Origin: an uncultured Dysosmobacter sp.
Lineage (GTDB): Bacteria; Bacillota; Clostridia; Oscillospirales; Oscillospiraceae
Assembly (NCBI GenBank): GCA_934636905.1
Contig: CAKUBJ010000015.1
Span: forward strand, 1 to 41,236
Direction: 5' to 3'
Length of the DNA stretch: 41,236 nucleotides
This document shows, one piece after another, positions 40,859-41,236 of the stretch. Every line of letters begins with the position of its first letter. Position 1 is the first letter of the stretch. A program made the position numbers and the translations under genes. The notes below the pieces were generated by a model that saw nothing but the letters and a program-made list of their open reading frames with translations, did no database searches and had not been told where the DNA came from.

Positions 40859-41236
40859 TTAGACGCGGCGGCGCTTCGGCGGGCGGCAGCCGTTGTGAGG
40901 GATGGGAGTGACGTCCTTAATCATGGTCACTTCCAGACCCACGGCCTGCAGTGCCCGGATGGCAGCCTCGCGGCCCTGACCGGGGCCCTTGACAAAGACC
41001 TCAACGGTCTTCAGGCCATGCTCCATAGCGGCGCGGGCGGCAGTTTCAGCGGCCGTCTGAGCTGCGAAGGGCGTGGACTTCTTGCTGCCGCGGAAACCCA
41101 GTCCGCCGGAGGAAGCCCAGGAAATGGCGTTGCCCTGGGTGTCGGTAACAGTTACCATAGTGTTGTTGAAAGAAGAACGGATATGGACCTGGCCGCGCTC
41201 AATGTTCTTCTTCTCCCGCCGACGGCGGATGACTTT
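40859..41236 (-). CDS. rpsK: Small ribosomal subunit protein S11 (5' end beyond the window)
   Basis: A partial gene; its first codons lie off the right edge. The visible 125 residues run from [20 protein letters not shown] through [40 protein letters not shown] and [18 protein letters not shown], which covers nearly all of S11. The internal Met (NNTM) is not the start. First visible gene of the alpha operon; rpsM is expected upstream. Confidence 0.98.
   Translation of the reverse strand, partial: KVIRRRREKKNIERGQVHIRSSFNNTMVTVTDTQGNAISWASSGGLGFRGSKKSTPFAAQTAAETAARAAMEHGLKTVEVFVKGPGQGREAAIRALQAVGLEVTMIKDVTPIPHNGCRPPKRRRV

Overview
The window reads as a chromosomal core segment of a GC-rich, spore-lineage Firmicute, most likely a gut Oscillospiraceae (Clostridia) relative. 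This is inferred from BofA and YaaL (DUF2508) homologues, an S-box riboswitch before metK, the ylxM-ffh-rpsP-khpA order, an SLH-domain surface protein, DUF1540 and DUF6472 small proteins, clean AGGAGG ribosome sites and high-GC codon use. I found no phage, transposase, CRISPR array, tRNA or rRNA.

Layout. Positions 1-4150 hold rpsI-rplM, bofA-yaaL, tadA (opposite strand) and an rluD-like/lspA pair. Positions 4151-8420 hold an acyl-ACP thioesterase, a broken SLH/pilin-like surface protein gene and pyk. Positions 8421-15202 hold metK under a SAM-I riboswitch, a secreted protein with a degenerate deacetylase-like domain, and a response regulator / histidine kinase / HtrA protease operon. Positions 15209-18215 hold a split TSUP permease, DUF1540, an M20 amidohydrolase and a DtxR-type metal repressor. 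The repressor is divergent from a feoA-feoA-feoB-Cys-rich protein operon (18348-21893) that has a palindromic candidate metal box. Positions 21981-26654 carry two M16 peptidases, lgt and folD in one direction. Positions 26924-30371 have an M19 dipeptidase divergent from ylxM-ffh-rpsP-khpA. Positions 30444-32712 carry an SLC13/ArsB-type permease, a DUF6472 protein and a VOC protein. Positions 32880-38294 hold a small membrane protein and livKHMGF. The right edge is the alpha operon rpsK-rpsD-rpoA-rplQ.

Functional themes: translation and secretion (ribosomal proteins, RpoA, Ffh/YlxM, KhpA, LspA, Lgt), one-carbon and methyl metabolism (FolD, MetK), metal homeostasis (DtxR/Feo and a candidate Mn riboswitch), envelope stress (two-component system with HtrA) and amino-acid uptake (Liv).

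Most interesting observations: (1) a yybP-ykoY-type Mn2+ riboswitch in front of an SLC13/ArsB-like permease, a family not usually linked to this switch; (2) a dispersed, hairpin-rich intergenic repeat of about 165 bp in two full copies, each bounded by its own copy-specific duplicated sequence; (3) a surface-adhesin gene whose start is joined out of frame to its C-terminal half; (4) an FeoB with a long acidic insertion in its first external loop; (5) a strongly promoted 86-residue membrane protein with a perfect 13-bp hairpin inside its gene. No search or folding program was run; all calls come from reading the sequence.
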